Shown here in pieces: positions 48,377 to 57,944 of a DNA stretch of 59,941 bases (position 1 is the first letter of the stretch; each line of letters begins with the position of its first letter). Made by a program: the position numbers and the translations under genes. The stretch is from a virus. The stretch covers positions 1 to 59,941 of the IMG/VR virus record IMGVR_UViG_3300037502_003163, one strand, 5' to 3'. The notes beneath the pieces were generated by a model, which saw nothing but the letters and a program-made list of their open reading frames with translations, made no database searches and was not told the origin of the DNA.

Positions 48377-49501
48377 TTATTTGAATGCTTTACTGTACTT
48401 GCCCCATCCTTTAAAGAGGCCAGCAATGTTGCCTCCCTTGATGAGGTCTTCTGCTTCACGTGCTACGCTAGGTGTTTTGTAGCCGGACGAGACAGCAGCC
48501 TGAACGTTTTCAGTCGCTTCCTTCTTCCGTTGTTCAACTACCTTAGCCGCTTTCTTATCTGCTTGAACGTTAATTCGTTTACGGAGAGCTACTGCTACCG
48601 CTTTGAATTCCCGCTCGATGAGGTCGGAAGTTAGTGGTACTCCCTTATCCTCGTATGGTTCCAGCCGTTTTAGTGCGGATGTCCAAAGCATCTCGTCGAA
48701 CATTTGTTCGGTATCGCTATCGCCAAGTTTGTCAGCGAAACGGTACCGGTCAAATACTGGGTGAACGCTACTTTCAAGAGATTTCAGTTCCGCCTGTTCC
48801 CGCTCTTGCGATACTTTGGTACGGAATTCTTCGTTCTCTTTTCGGATTCGCTCGATTTCCCGTTGACGAGTAATCTCTCTTTCTTTCGCTTCAAAGAGTT
48901 CTCTCTCGGCGGGGGACGCCTTTTTCAGCATCTCATACCGGTCAAGTCGGGATTTCTCCCACTCATTAAAAGCACCCTGCCGACCTTCAAGGAGGTCCAC
49001 CAATCCTGCAATTCCATCTGCCTGATAGGTCTGTTCCAGAACGTCCCAATTTGAACGGAGGTCGGAATACTTAGTTTCCACCTCTTTCGCCTTGGTCAGG
49101 GCTTGGTCTCTTTCGGCTTGCCACTTTCTGGCGCCGTGAGCCATTTGAACATACTTCTTCAGTTGTTCTTTATTGTTAAAGTCTACCTCGATTTTTCTCT
49201 TTCCCTTGTCATCCGTCACGACGATTGATTCTTTCCCGGTCGATACAACTGGCTTTGCAGTGGGTTCTGCGGACCCGGCCTGTTGGTCTCCGGAGGTATC
49301 ACCCTCGCTGTCGTCTGTTAGTGAAAAAGACGTCTCTTCTGACTGGCTGCTGTCTACTGAATACTCATCCGTCTCGGGGTCGTAAGCACGTACCTCGGGA
49401 AGGGATGGTCCAGTAGACGGGGACTGGGTTGCTGCTGCTGCTCCGCTACCTTGCTGTAATGACTGGACAATGTTCGCTAGATTCTGGGCTGAAAATGACA
49501 T
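48377..49501 (-). CDS. Scaffolding protein (374 aa)
   Basis: Acidic, disordered N-terminal 100 residues (Ser/Glu/Asp rich). From about 110 to 330 it is a charged helical protein with long Glu/Lys/Arg coils (EREITRQREIERIRKENEEF), ending in a basic tail (GGNIAGLFKGWGKYSKAFK). This is the usual composition and position of scaffolding proteins, between portal and capsid genes. Promoter at 49564-49592. Confidence 0.75.
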   Translation of the reverse strand: MSFSAQNLANIVQSLQQGSGAAAATQSPSTGPSLPEVRAYDPETDEYSVDSSQSEETSFSLTDDSEGDTSGDQQAGSAEPTAKPVVSTGKESIVVTDDKGKRKIEVDFNNKEQLKKYVQMAHGARKWQAERDQALTKAKEVETKYSDLRSNWDVLEQTYQADGIAGLVDLLEGRQGAFNEWEKSRLDRYEMLKKASPAERELFEAKEREITRQREIERIRKENEEFRTKVSQEREQAELKSLESSVHPVFDRYRFADKLGDSDTEQMFDEMLWTSALKRLEPYEDKGVPLTSDLIEREFKAVAVALRKRINVQADKKAAKVVEQRKKEATENVQAAVSSGYKTPSVAREAEDLIKGGNIAGLFKGWGKYSKAFK

Positions 49502-49563
49502 AATACTATTTCTCCGTTGCCTGTCCGCCCATGATGGGTAGGATAAGGGTTGGTAATAGTAGT

Positions 49564-49592
49564 ATGTTACAGAGAATTATTGGGATTGTCAA
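49564..49592 (-). promoter_or_regulatory. Sigma70-like promoter for scaffold and capsid genes
   Basis: On the minus strand TTGACA (49592-49587), 17 bases, TAACAT (49569-49564). About 60 bases before the scaffold start. The -35 lies at the end of the M15 gene. Confidence 0.65.
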
Positions 49593-49990
49593 GGTATGAA
49601 AACTCTCTTGCCTGATTTGGTCGGTCTGACCTGGAGATGAATCCACCTCTTCCCAGGCGGTTCGTGGGTATGGGTAGGACTTTCCATATAGAGTCCGTAC
49701 TTTTCCAGGAGGTCGAGATTGTTTAGGCACCATTTACCAAATTCACCGTCACTATCTCTAAAGTCGACTGCTTCACATGTCATGTGCGCGGATTTCTTGG
49801 CTCCCTTAGCTGATTTGTTGAAGTGTCCAGGCCTATAACCTGAAGTGACCACTAGAGGTTTCCCGTAGTCAAGTCTTAACTTATTAACCGATTCGAGTAG
49901 GCGAGTCAAGTTTGCTTCCAGTTCGGGAGTCAGGGGGTAATCCCTGTCCCGTCCCATTAGTATTTCGTCTCTGGTGATGAACTGTTTCAT
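49589..49990 (-). CDS. Peptidase M15-like endopeptidase or carboxypeptidase (133 aa)
   Basis: Zinc ligands fit the M15 pattern: VVTSGYRPGHFN, then SAHMTCEAVDFRD (H69, D76) and RWIHLQV (H118). M15 enzymes cut D-Ala-D-Ala or related peptide bonds of peptidoglycan. No signal peptide. Its place between portal and scaffold suggests a virion-associated peptidase or an endolysin whose export depends on a holin. It overlaps the portal gene by four bases. Confidence 0.75.
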   Translation of the reverse strand: MKQFITRDEILMGRDRDYPLTPELEANLTRLLESVNKLRLDYGKPLVVTSGYRPGHFNKSAKGAKKSAHMTCEAVDFRDSDGEFGKWCLNNLDLLEKYGLYMESPTHTHEPPGKRWIHLQVRPTKSGKRVFIP

Positions 49991-52011
49991 TGATTCGCCA
50001 TGGGCAAGGCTAAAGGTGGCTGTCCGGGCTCAGGGGTTGGCGAAGGCGGGACGCCTGGCACCGGTCCTGGGGTAGCTCCGGGTGGGGGTCCGGCTAAAGC
50101 TGCCTTCTCTTGGGCGGCGAGTTGGACCCGGTCTCTGATATGCTGTTTACATAATTCCTTTAGCTCCGATTCCAAGAATTGGAACTCAGCCGTCATAAAG
50201 TACTCTAGTGCCCACCCTATCATATTCTCGTGGTCGAGCAAGTCTTCGGGTGGGATATATTTGCCGGTAGCAATCATCTCGTCGAAGACCTCTCGCTGCC
50301 GATTTTCGGCCAAGCTTAAGCGGTCATACATCCCTTCCAGCTCATTCAACTTCATAAGTTTGAGAGAGGTTCGAGTCGGAACTCCGGCCTTCTCGAAGAG
50401 GGGTTGTAACATTAAGATTTCCTCACGTCTCGACATGGGGTCGAGCGAAAGCGAAACACCGTACTCCCCAATAACGTCATATCCGCCATCAATATCACTA
50501 CCTTTGAGGTCAATACTCTCGAGGGCGTTCTCTTTACCGAGGACGGAGATGGTGCGGCTAACCGGCCAATGTTTGACTACCAGTTTAAGGAGTGATTTAT
50601 ATACCGACTCAACAACGAGAACATATTTGTTGAACAGGCGGCGTCTTATCATATTGCCTTGGTTCGTGGCGTAGTTCATGCTCGTACCCGAGGTCTCCCT
50701 CTTCTGTACGCCGAACATCGCATCATTGACACCGAAGCCGTCATTGATGCCTTGTATCAGGTTGAGGCGGGTGGCGACCATTTCGGGCATCAATTGGGGC
50801 ACTTCCATGAAGTAGGGCGGCTGATTACCGGCAATCTTGGTAACGTCCCAAGGGGAATTGCTCAAATTTTCCGCTACTTCTGCCGTGTCTGGGACGACTA
50901 GTCGAGCCACCCCATGCGCTTGGATATTGTCCATAACGGCGGTATCGATGCGGAGTAGATTCTCTTGCAGCTGGGCTACATATTCTACATTGCTCCGGCC
51001 CCACACCAAGTTCGGGACGTCAATATCGGTCAGGATATGATAAGGCAATTCAGCCTGCTCGGGTAATTTAGCTAGTTGCTCTTCAAGTACGTCATCGGGT
51101 AGGTTCTTTTCCATGAGACGGCGTACCGTTCCCGCTTTCTTGAAACGAAAAGGATTGGGTCGACACGGCTCGACTACCCCACCACCCGCAGTCATGACAC
51201 AATACCGACCAAGGTAGCCATTAGTAGGGAGTCCAGTTTCCCAATACTCGAGCAGTTCTACAGAGTTGAAACGGGTATCATTGAGGGCAGACGTCTTGGA
51301 GTTAGTTTTAGCATATGTACCATCACGTTGGACGCGGGCTGCTTCGAGTTCGTCTTTCTTGTCTGGCCACCTGGCGATAGCTTCCTCATAGTCAAGGTAG
51401 ACCTTTTCAATGACCCACTTGACCTCTTTCCACGTCCTGGCATCGGGGTCTAAAAAGATATTCCAAATGAAGGGGACGCCAATTGAGATATCACCCTCAA
51501 GAGTGAGTTCCCCACTTTCCTCATTGAATTCTACAATGTCACCCTTTGTCGGGTCCCAGGTCGTCTTGATGAGACCGGTACCATAAACAAGGGTATTGAG
51601 TGTGAGATTGTCAAAGTTCTCCTGCATGAGATACTGACGAATCATATAGCGGACGGTGCGGTCAGCGGCGTCGGCGCGGCGATGGTCCTCTTGGTCGGAG
51701 GAGGTCGGTCTCATGACAACAGATGGGGGGTTGGCGCTCATTTGGGCGTGAAGGAAGCGAACATTCTTGAAGACGTAGACATTGTTGGTATCGGCATCAG
51801 ACTGGTCGATGCCTGGAGTTCCGTTAGTAAAGAGACCAGTTAAGCCGGCAGCATAGTTGGCTACCGAGCTGTTGTTCGTCGAGTAGACGGAGTATTCATT
51901 TAAAAGCCACCTCTGCTCAATATTGGTCCGTTGAGTTTGGGCGTTCTGGTAACGTTTCATTACCTCCCGCTTTGTCATCCCGTCGTCCCAGGTTGTGATT
52001 TTGAGTGGCAT
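49987..52011 (-). CDS. Portal protein (674 aa)
   Basis: N-terminal segment KREVMKRYQNAQTQRTNIEQ, then FLHAQMSANPPSVVMRP and VRYMIRQYLMQENFDNLTLN, typical of podovirus portals that hold a wing and clip. A large C-terminal helical region ends in a Pro/Gly-rich tail (GPPPGATPGPVPGVPPS). It is followed by M15, scaffold and capsid genes, and preceded by TerL plus one small gene. Length fits T7/P22-type portals. Confidence 0.75.
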   Translation of the reverse strand: MPLKITTWDDGMTKREVMKRYQNAQTQRTNIEQRWLLNEYSVYSTNNSSVANYAAGLTGLFTNGTPGIDQSDADTNNVYVFKNVRFLHAQMSANPPSVVMRPTSSDQEDHRRADAADRTVRYMIRQYLMQENFDNLTLNTLVYGTGLIKTTWDPTKGDIVEFNEESGELTLEGDISIGVPFIWNIFLDPDARTWKEVKWVIEKVYLDYEEAIARWPDKKDELEAARVQRDGTYAKTNSKTSALNDTRFNSVELLEYWETGLPTNGYLGRYCVMTAGGGVVEPCRPNPFRFKKAGTVRRLMEKNLPDDVLEEQLAKLPEQAELPYHILTDIDVPNLVWGRSNVEYVAQLQENLLRIDTAVMDNIQAHGVARLVVPDTAEVAENLSNSPWDVTKIAGNQPPYFMEVPQLMPEMVATRLNLIQGINDGFGVNDAMFGVQKRETSGTSMNYATNQGNMIRRRLFNKYVLVVESVYKSLLKLVVKHWPVSRTISVLGKENALESIDLKGSDIDGGYDVIGEYGVSLSLDPMSRREEILMLQPLFEKAGVPTRTSLKLMKLNELEGMYDRLSLAENRQREVFDEMIATGKYIPPEDLLDHENMIGWALEYFMTAEFQFLESELKELCKQHIRDRVQLAAQEKAALAGPPPGATPGPVPGVPPSPTPEPGQPPLALPMANQ

Positions 52012-52021
52012 CTTTTACCTC

Positions 52022-52330
52022 TTAAAAGTAATAACCGAAACGGCGCATAACTGGTTCAATCATATCAAGGAGATTCTTCATCCGGGGTGTAATCTTCTCC
52101 TTGGATTGAATAGCTGCCTTCAGCTTCTTCAATGTTAAAAAGTCTACCTCATTACCGCAACCATTGTCAATTCTCTCGATGCAGGAGCGGACTCGGTCTT
52201 CGACAGAGGGGGTTCGTTCTTGTTCCCCACCGTGATGTCCTTCTCGACGCTGGGGTGGGGGAGGCGGAGTATTGACCATAAGGGAGATACCGATAGTGGT
52301 TCCCCTGTTTTTAACTAAAGCGTCTGACAT
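52022..52330 (-). CDS. Small hypothetical protein between TerL and portal (102 aa)
   Basis: Start MSDALVKNRGTT at 52330, overlapping TerL by 20 bases. Pro/Arg/His-rich middle (NTPPPPPQRREGHHGG), then a helical charged end. Possibly a chaperone or minor packaging protein. Not recognised. Confidence 0.5.
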   Translation of the reverse strand: MSDALVKNRGTTIGISLMVNTPPPPPQRREGHHGGEQERTPSVEDRVRSCIERIDNGCGNEVDFLTLKKLKAAIQSKEKITPRMKNLLDMIEPVMRRFGYYF

Positions 52331-53768
52331 AGTTACGTCCCCTCTTCGCAATGGCTCGTTTCAGTAACCTTATCGCCTTTTCCTCTTCGAGTTTCTTCCG
52401 CTGGATGTGAGATTGATAGAGTGCTCCCTGCCAGGATAGACCAGTCTGAGGTGCCGTTTCTTTTTTCGGCTTAACATCATGAAAATATTGACTACTATCA
52501 AGTAAATGATAATCGCTGCCACTAGCAATTTTTCCGTCACGGGTGTCACTCCATCTAGCTGAAGTAATTTCCTCAATTAATTTGTCGGCGGTTGGGGCAA
52601 TCCGGAGCTGGCCACCTAACCCTTCCTGAAAGTTCTTTATCAGTTCCGCTTTCCTAGAGTTCTTGTCATATACTCCACTATAGGAGATGCCCATACTAGC
52701 TGCGGTATGGATATACCAACTCTCATGGGGGTCGGATATCCGGCGAACGATATTGTAGCCAGCTGACATCTTAGCTACGGTATTGACCAATTCGGTCGGA
52801 ACGTAGACACCTTTGACGTATTCCGCCTTGACGCAGTACCAGACTCCCGTTGATGGCTCTTCAGCCCAAAGGGTGTAGCCTAGGGCGGACTTGATGGCGG
52901 GGTCAACTGACTCGACATGCCGCCAAAGGGGGGAATAGTCAGGGGGCATCCCTACCATAGTAGAGTAGTCGAAATGGAAGACAGCGTTATCGTCTGACAT
53001 CCACTCCCCATACAGCCTCGAGTTCCTGACGTGTTCGGGCAAATGGGACAGCGATGAGAGGATTTCATCTTGTCTCTGTTTATCCGCGTAAAGGGGATTG
53101 TCCAACATCCGAAATCTGTACGTCTTGGCTAGGGGCTCCGTAAGATTATCCACAAATTTCTGTACTTGGACGTTTCGTACTAGGGGGGTAAAGGAAGCGA
53201 GGAAATAACCATTCCTAGCTTGTACCCGGCGAAGTAACTCGTCCATGACGTCGACAGTAGGGGGTAGCTCATCAATCCAAGCGATATGGGCAACGTAAGA
53301 TTGAATCCTCTCCCGAGCCATGTTCGGGTTCTCTAAGGATTGGAACACAATTCTGTTACCATTATCAAGTTCCAGCCGCTGTATAATGTTCCCGATACGG
53401 ACTTCCTTAAAGGTTCCAGGCTCGAGGTAGCTTCTGATTTTGGGCAGTAACGATTCCTCAATCTGCTTACCGGTACGACCTGCCACGATGGCAAGTAACG
53501 GTTCCGAACCCCATTCAATGGGCCGTTTCCAATTGGGATGGGTGTCAGTCAGTACCCAGGTCATAAGTCTCGAACATGTTTGGGATTTTCCTGCCTGCGT
53601 ACCCGAGCGAATTACTTGGACTTTTACTTTGCCGAAGTCTGAAATGACAGCTTGCTGGGCCTGGGTCGGCTTACTATCCGGACTAGCTGGGTCAAAAGCC
53701 TCTTGTCGACGGAGCTTTTCAAGCTTCTCCATCGCGGCAAGGAGGAATTTATCCGGCTTTTTGGCCAC
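52311..53768 (-). CDS. Terminase large subunit (485 aa)
   Basis: Walker A is VIRSGTQAGKSQTCSR (near residue 55). Walker B with catalytic Glu is AHIAWIDELPP (near 165), and a motif III-like LASFTPL follows. The nuclease domain contains VESVDPAIKS and ASGSDYHLLDSSQY with acidic residues. ATP-driven DNA packaging and cutting at the portal. The 129-aa structural gene lies just upstream and TerS is separated by several virion genes, an uncommon order. Confidence 0.85.
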   Translation of the reverse strand: MAKKPDKFLLAAMEKLEKLRRQEAFDPASPDSKPTQAQQAVISDFGKVKVQVIRSGTQAGKSQTCSRLMTWVLTDTHPNWKRPIEWGSEPLLAIVAGRTGKQIEESLLPKIRSYLEPGTFKEVRIGNIIQRLELDNGNRIVFQSLENPNMARERIQSYVAHIAWIDELPPTVDVMDELLRRVQARNGYFLASFTPLVRNVQVQKFVDNLTEPLAKTYRFRMLDNPLYADKQRQDEILSSLSHLPEHVRNSRLYGEWMSDDNAVFHFDYSTMVGMPPDYSPLWRHVESVDPAIKSALGYTLWAEEPSTGVWYCVKAEYVKGVYVPTELVNTVAKMSAGYNIVRRISDPHESWYIHTAASMGISYSGVYDKNSRKAELIKNFQEGLGGQLRIAPTADKLIEEITSARWSDTRDGKIASGSDYHLLDSSQYFHDVKPKKETAPQTGLSWQGALYQSHIQRKKLEEEKAIRLLKRAIAKRGRNYVRRFS

Positions 53769-53777
53769 GTTAGTATC

Positions 53778-54167
53778 TTACTCTTCTTGAAGGGACTGAA
53801 CGGTAATGGCAGAGGCAGTAACACCAGCGGGGGTTGACATCACAACCTCACCTAAGGAGAGGAGTGGCAAGTAAGTCTGGTCACCAGCCACGTCACTGTT
53901 TATTTTGTAATAAACTGTCTGACTACCAGCACCGGCAATGGCGTAAGTGACTTCTTTCGCGTCAGAGGTGGAGCCAGAACCGAGGCTAGTTCTCAATTTG
54001 ACCTTATAAGAACCGGCACCGGAAGCAGTGAAGGTCACAGCAATGACTAAGTTTTTGCTGCCACCCGCAGTGATGGCAAACTTGCGACTGATGACGTAGT
54101 CAGTTTGGCTTGCTGGTACAGTGCCAAGCCCTTGTAATGCTATATTATTTGGTACCCAAGCGTTCAT
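53778..54167 (-). CDS. Small beta-rich virion protein (129 aa)
   Basis: The sequence is rich in Gly/Ala/Ser/Thr/Val and predicted almost wholly beta (LVIAVTFTASGAGSYKVKL, QTVYYKINSDVAG). It is probably a capsid or tail accessory protein. Its own promoter (54197-54225) follows a terminator, so it starts the TerL-portal unit. Confidence 0.55.
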   Translation of the reverse strand: MNAWVPNNIALQGLGTVPASQTDYVISRKFAITAGGSKNLVIAVTFTASGAGSYKVKLRTSLGSGSTSDAKEVTYAIAGAGSQTVYYKINSDVAGDQTYLPLLSLGEVVMSTPAGVTASAITVQSLQEE

Positions 54168-54196
54168 GTAGTACTCCTATCAAGAAGACTCCTTAG

Positions 54197-54225
54197 AGAA
54201 TACCGTAACTTGGGGGAAATGGCAA
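54197..54225 (-). promoter_or_regulatory. Sigma70-like promoter for the TerL/portal unit
   Basis: On the minus strand TTGCCA (54225-54220), 17 bases, TATTCT (54202-54197). Located between the fibre terminator and the 129-aa gene. Confidence 0.6.
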
Positions 54226-54243
54226 GCCTTTTCTGGAGGCGAC

Positions 54244-54272
54244 AAAAAAGGGACCCCCCGAAGGGAGCCCCT
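54244..54272 (-). terminator. Rho-independent terminator after the 730-aa fibre
   Basis: On the minus strand GGGGCTCCC pairs with GGGGGTCCC around TTCG (two wobble pairs), followed by TTTTTT (54249-54244). Confidence 0.75.
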
Positions 54273-54292
54273 CAAACCAGAGCACAGTCGAA

Positions 54293-56485
54293 TTATGCAG
54301 GTTTGGTAAACACATTACTGACAGCCGTACCATCTTCCGTAATCATGCGGTAGTTGGTGCCGGGTTGTAGGTCGTAAACGTTGCTCATGACACCAGGAGC
54401 AGATGTGCCGCTGCCGTGGTTAATCCACATGCTTGGTCCCATTTCAAACTGGAGAATGACTGGGGAAAGAGTTGACCAAGAAAGTGTGGTTTGTCCCATT
54501 GGGGTCAATTCGCCAACAGTAACGGTGAAGTCACCGCCGCTACCACCGCCACCACCACCGCCGCCGCTACCCGAAGATTGGTCTTCGTTTTTGTAGCAGT
54601 AGCCGCAGCGGAAAAGGTCACCAGCAGCTGGGCCTTCTTCGCTGTTTTTGAAGGAAGAAGTGAAAGTAACCCGCGTTACTCCGTCAACCACAGAAAGGGT
54701 GTAATCATCTTCAGAGTGGCAAGCCAATCGGTCGATGAACACATGGACGGAAGAATCAATAGCCGAGTGGTCGAGGTCAACATATCCGTTGGAAACGTCA
54801 GTCGAAGTAAGGGTGTACCGAACTTTAGCAAACCGGGGCAGTTCGGCCGTTCTGGTGTCCGATTCTGCAGTAATAGCAGCTTCACGTGCGGCTTGTTCAG
54901 CCGAAACAGCAGCTTGTCTGTCCAAGATTTCTTGGTCAATGTCAGACTGGAGAGCAGAGTCAGCAGACGAACGGGCGTTTGCTTCAGCAGTATCGGCAAC
55001 TTGGCGAGCCGATGCTTCGTTAGAAACAGCCGTGAGGATGTTCGAAGCAAAGTTCTCGTCGTCGCCGATAGCAGCAGCTAGCTCGTTAAGGGTGTCCAAC
55101 AGAGCCGGAGCGCCATCGACCAGGTCAGAAATCTTTTGGTCGGTGTAAGCTTGGGCATCGTCAAAACCTTGGCTCATTGCAGCGTCGAGGTCAGCTATGC
55201 TTTGCTCGAGGTTGGAAACTGCCGTAGTGCGGGCGTTCGTCTCAGCGACGATAGCAGCGTCTAGCTTGCTGTCGGCATCCTTCAGGCTGACAGCTGAACC
55301 GAGGTGGGAAGAACCAACGGGAGCGGAGTAAGAACCGTCAGTACCAAGTCCGGCGCCACCTTGAGTTGCGTCGAGTTCAGATTGGAGAGCCGAATCGGCC
55401 ACCATTCTGGCGTTCTCTTCACCGGTGACAGCAGCTTGACGAGCAGCTACTTCAGCGTCGATAGCGTCTTGGAGGTCAGAGTCTGCCGACTCTCGGGCAG
55501 ATTGCTCAGCATCGACTAGACCTTGTGCGAAGTCCTTGGCATCCTTTTCTGCTTTGGCAACGGAGCCTTCAACAGAATCAGCACCTTCGATGATGTCAAG
55601 GCGGCCAGAAAGGGCACCTTCAGCAGCCATTGCTCTATCTTCTTCTGCATCGATGTTGTCTTGCAGAGTTTCGTCAGCGGATTGACGAGCAGCAGCTTCG
55701 CTGTTGATGTTGTTTTGGAGAGTCGTGTCACCGGATTGTCGGTCCGACACTTCTTGCGCTAGGGCAGCGTTATTGCTGAGGACGTAAGAAGCGAAAGCGT
55801 TGTCATTAGTCGTATCAACGCTGTTGATAAGGCTAACGATTTCAGCGAAGCTGTCTTTGTCGGCGTCGCTGGCTAGGAGGATGGCGTCAATACGGCCTTT
55901 TTCGGTGTTGACTTGGGATTGGAGGTCCGCATCACCTGCGATACGGGCAGCAACTTCGTCAGCCAATGCTTGCGCGTTGCCGGTGTCAAGAGCGTCGATA
56001 GCAGCTTGGAGCACCGCTTCAGCAGCGAGGGCTCTCGTTTCTTCGTCGTCGATGGCGGATTGGAGATTGTTGTCGGCGGTTTCGCGAGCGGACTGCTCAG
56101 CCGAGACAGCAGCAATGCGGTCAGCTTCTTCAGAATCGATAGCAGCTTGGAGGACAGCTTCAGCTGCGAGGGCGCGTGACTCTTCAGCAGCAACAGCAGC
56201 TTCACGAGCAGCTTGTTCTGCGGCGTCAGCTTGGACTCGAGCAGCAGCTTCAGCCAAGATTTGGGCGTCGACGTAAGATTTTCGAGAAACGTCATTGCCG
56301 TTAGATGGGTCGCTGCCAACTCGGGGGAGTTGCAGGAATTGGAAAAGGTTGCTGCCGTCCAACTTGAACAGCTCAACGTCGTTTCCGGAGGATGATTTGG
56401 CTCGGAACGATTCATTGTTGGAGTACTGGACTTTAGTACCGTCAACTGCGTTCGAGGCCAGAAACTTCTTTTTAATCTGTGCCAT
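54293..56485 (-). CDS. Coiled-coil tail fibre (730 aa)
   Basis: N-terminal 75 residues form a tail-attachment-like domain (FLASNAVDGTKVQYSNNESF). Then 500 residues of Ala/Glu/Asp/Ser-rich coiled coil carry repeats such as RALAAEAVLQAAID and QSAIDDEE. A beta domain (FVSNGY-like, RYTLTSTDVSNGYVDLDHS) follows near 560. A poly-Gly linker (eight Gly) then leads to a 75-residue C-terminal tip (VGELTPMGQTTLSW). Probably a trimeric fibre. Closed by the terminator at 54244. Confidence 0.7.
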   Translation of the reverse strand: MAQIKKKFLASNAVDGTKVQYSNNESFRAKSSSGNDVELFKLDGSNLFQFLQLPRVGSDPSNGNDVSRKSYVDAQILAEAAARVQADAAEQAAREAAVAAEESRALAAEAVLQAAIDSEEADRIAAVSAEQSARETADNNLQSAIDDEETRALAAEAVLQAAIDALDTGNAQALADEVAARIAGDADLQSQVNTEKGRIDAILLASDADKDSFAEIVSLINSVDTTNDNAFASYVLSNNAALAQEVSDRQSGDTTLQNNINSEAAARQSADETLQDNIDAEEDRAMAAEGALSGRLDIIEGADSVEGSVAKAEKDAKDFAQGLVDAEQSARESADSDLQDAIDAEVAARQAAVTGEENARMVADSALQSELDATQGGAGLGTDGSYSAPVGSSHLGSAVSLKDADSKLDAAIVAETNARTTAVSNLEQSIADLDAAMSQGFDDAQAYTDQKISDLVDGAPALLDTLNELAAAIGDDENFASNILTAVSNEASARQVADTAEANARSSADSALQSDIDQEILDRQAAVSAEQAAREAAITAESDTRTAELPRFAKVRYTLTSTDVSNGYVDLDHSAIDSSVHVFIDRLACHSEDDYTLSVVDGVTRVTFTSSFKNSEEGPAAGDLFRCGYCYKNEDQSSGSGGGGGGGGSGGDFTVTVGELTPMGQTTLSWSTLSPVILQFEMGPSMWINHGSGTSAPGVMSNVYDLQPGTNYRMITEDGTAVSNVFTKPA

Positions 56486-56511
56486 GAATTTCTTTCCCTA
56501 CAGGAAAAAGG

Positions 56512-56889
56512 TTAAAAAAAGTAGCTTACTTGGAGGACATCTCCAATTTCGAGTAAGCCGTCAAGACCATACCCATCCCACACAACGGAAAGACCGTCAA
56601 TGACAAAATCTTCATTAAGGAATTGAGGACAACCATTACGGGGGAGGATGGTCACATTATAACCCGAAAGGGGGGCATTTGTCAAGGTGATAGACTTTGT
56701 CTCGAGGTGGGCAGAAGTAATGGTAATTGTTTGGATTTTGGGACGGGGCAATTCGCTTTGGAAATAGGACCGGAGGTTGGCCATTGATGCCTTCCTCGTG
56801 GTCAGAGTCGAAATGTCGACCACAACGGCAAGGTCATCGCTAGTAACGGTTGATAGGTCATCTAGTTCGCTGATTCGTTTGTTGGCCAT
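56512..56889 (-). CDS. Small fibre/virion protein (125 aa)
   Basis: Starts MANKRISELDDLSTVTSDDLAV, a motif (RISELDxL) common at N-termini of phage tail fibre or baseplate proteins. The C-terminal part is beta-rich. May anchor or cap the fibre that follows. Confidence 0.6.
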   Translation of the reverse strand: MANKRISELDDLSTVTSDDLAVVVDISTLTTRKASMANLRSYFQSELPRPKIQTITITSAHLETKSITLTNAPLSGYNVTILPRNGCPQFLNEDFVIDGLSVVWDGYGLDGLLEIGDVLQVSYFF

Positions 56890-56922
56890 TATACGCTCCT
56901 TTCAGTCACTTCAAGCTGAGAC

Positions 56923-57312
56923 CTAGTATAGACCAAGGTAATCACCAGTTTCAAGCAATAAGAAACCGCTACTGTCAGAGACGCCGGCTGGACCCCAGTA
57001 GGTGAGCTCGATATCGATACCGACATCATTCTCCCAACAGAAGGTTACATTCTTGGTATTGACGCTGCCGGAAGAGTAAGTGTTAGTCGTGTAGTAACCT
57101 ACCGCGTTAAGGGCGGAATAGAATCGGGCTTCTTGTCCCAGTTGGCGGACTCGGAAGGTAATATTAGTAGAACCATCTGGAAAGGTGTAGGATATCCGGG
57201 TACCGGGATTGACTCGCAGCGCGGTGACGACAATGTTGTATGCTGGAGCAACGGCTGTATTTGTAATCTCGACAACGCTGCCCGCACTGCCAGATGGGGT
57301 GACTGACGCCAT
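56923..57312 (-). CDS. Small beta-rich virion protein (129 aa)
   Basis: Strands throughout (VVEITNTAVAPAYNIVVTAL, TNITFRVRQLGQEARFYSA), no cysteine cluster or enzyme motif. One of three small virion proteins between TerS and the coiled-coil fibre. Starts three bases after the previous gene ends. Confidence 0.55.
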   Translation of the reverse strand: MASVTPSGSAGSVVEITNTAVAPAYNIVVTALRVNPGTRISYTFPDGSTNITFRVRQLGQEARFYSALNAVGYYTTNTYSSGSVNTKNVTFCWENDVGIDIELTYWGPAGVSDSSGFLLLETGDYLGLY

Positions 57313-57314
57313 GA

Positions 57315-57944
57315 TTAGCCCCCACTTTCGATAATGCGGATATCACAGGGGCCGTCAACGGCAATAGCGTATAATTCGACTCCTGCCTGGATATCGAGGC
57401 CGAGGGCATCTTTGGGTCCGATGGGCCACCCATTGTTGATGTTGGCTTTCGCTACCGTTTCCCCTATATAGATAGTACCGGAGGAGGACCAGTTCTTGAT
57501 AGCGATAGCAGTTCGGTCAACTAAACTCGCGGGTACAAGTAAGCTAGCCACACTATTGACCGTCTTCTTGCTGACCTTTAACGTGGCACCGCCTAGGATG
57601 CGGGTATCGGAGGAACCCGTAGATACGGCCCGAGCGGACAGTTCAAAGTCACAAGCTCCGGTATGGGTTACCTTAACTCGGAGTCGGGTCGGAGCAGTGC
57701 CGGTCCTCTTCTGCAAAATTTCGGTAGAGGGGGCGTTGACTTTGGGCAGGGTTGCTAAAAGGACTTCCCGGTTGTCGGAATCGAGGATACCGTAGATTTC
57801 AACCGTGATATCGCCAGCAGTCGAGTTGACCCACAGAAGGAAGAGAGCAGCGTCGGACTGGATTGAAATATCCTTGGTCAGGACTCCACTGGTAGTGGGT
57901 GCCGACCGGAGGACAATCTCTTGTAATCCTGTCTTTAGTATCAT
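57315..57944 (-). CDS. Virion protein (209 aa)
   Basis: Two beta-rich halves: residues 1-110 and residues 125-209 with VASLLVPASLVDRTAIAIKN and GTIYIGETVAKANINNGWP. The second half resembles small virion proteins seen next to terminases in podoviruses. Follows TerS at 15 bases, so likely co-translated. Confidence 0.55.
   Translation of the reverse strand: MILKTGLQEIVLRSAPTTSGVLTKDISIQSDAALFLLWVNSTAGDITVEIYGILDSDNREVLLATLPKVNAPSTEILQKRTGTAPTRLRVKVTHTGACDFELSARAVSTGSSDTRILGGATLKVSKKTVNSVASLLVPASLVDRTAIAIKNWSSSGTIYIGETVAKANINNGWPIGPKDALGLDIQAGVELYAIAVDGPCDIRIIESGG

Noticed and set aside
49506-49733. Minus-strand frame with a hydrophobic end, overlapping the M15 gene
   Set aside because: No ribosome site, mostly nested in the M15 gene, and the region is better explained by the TTGACA-17-TAACAT promoter.
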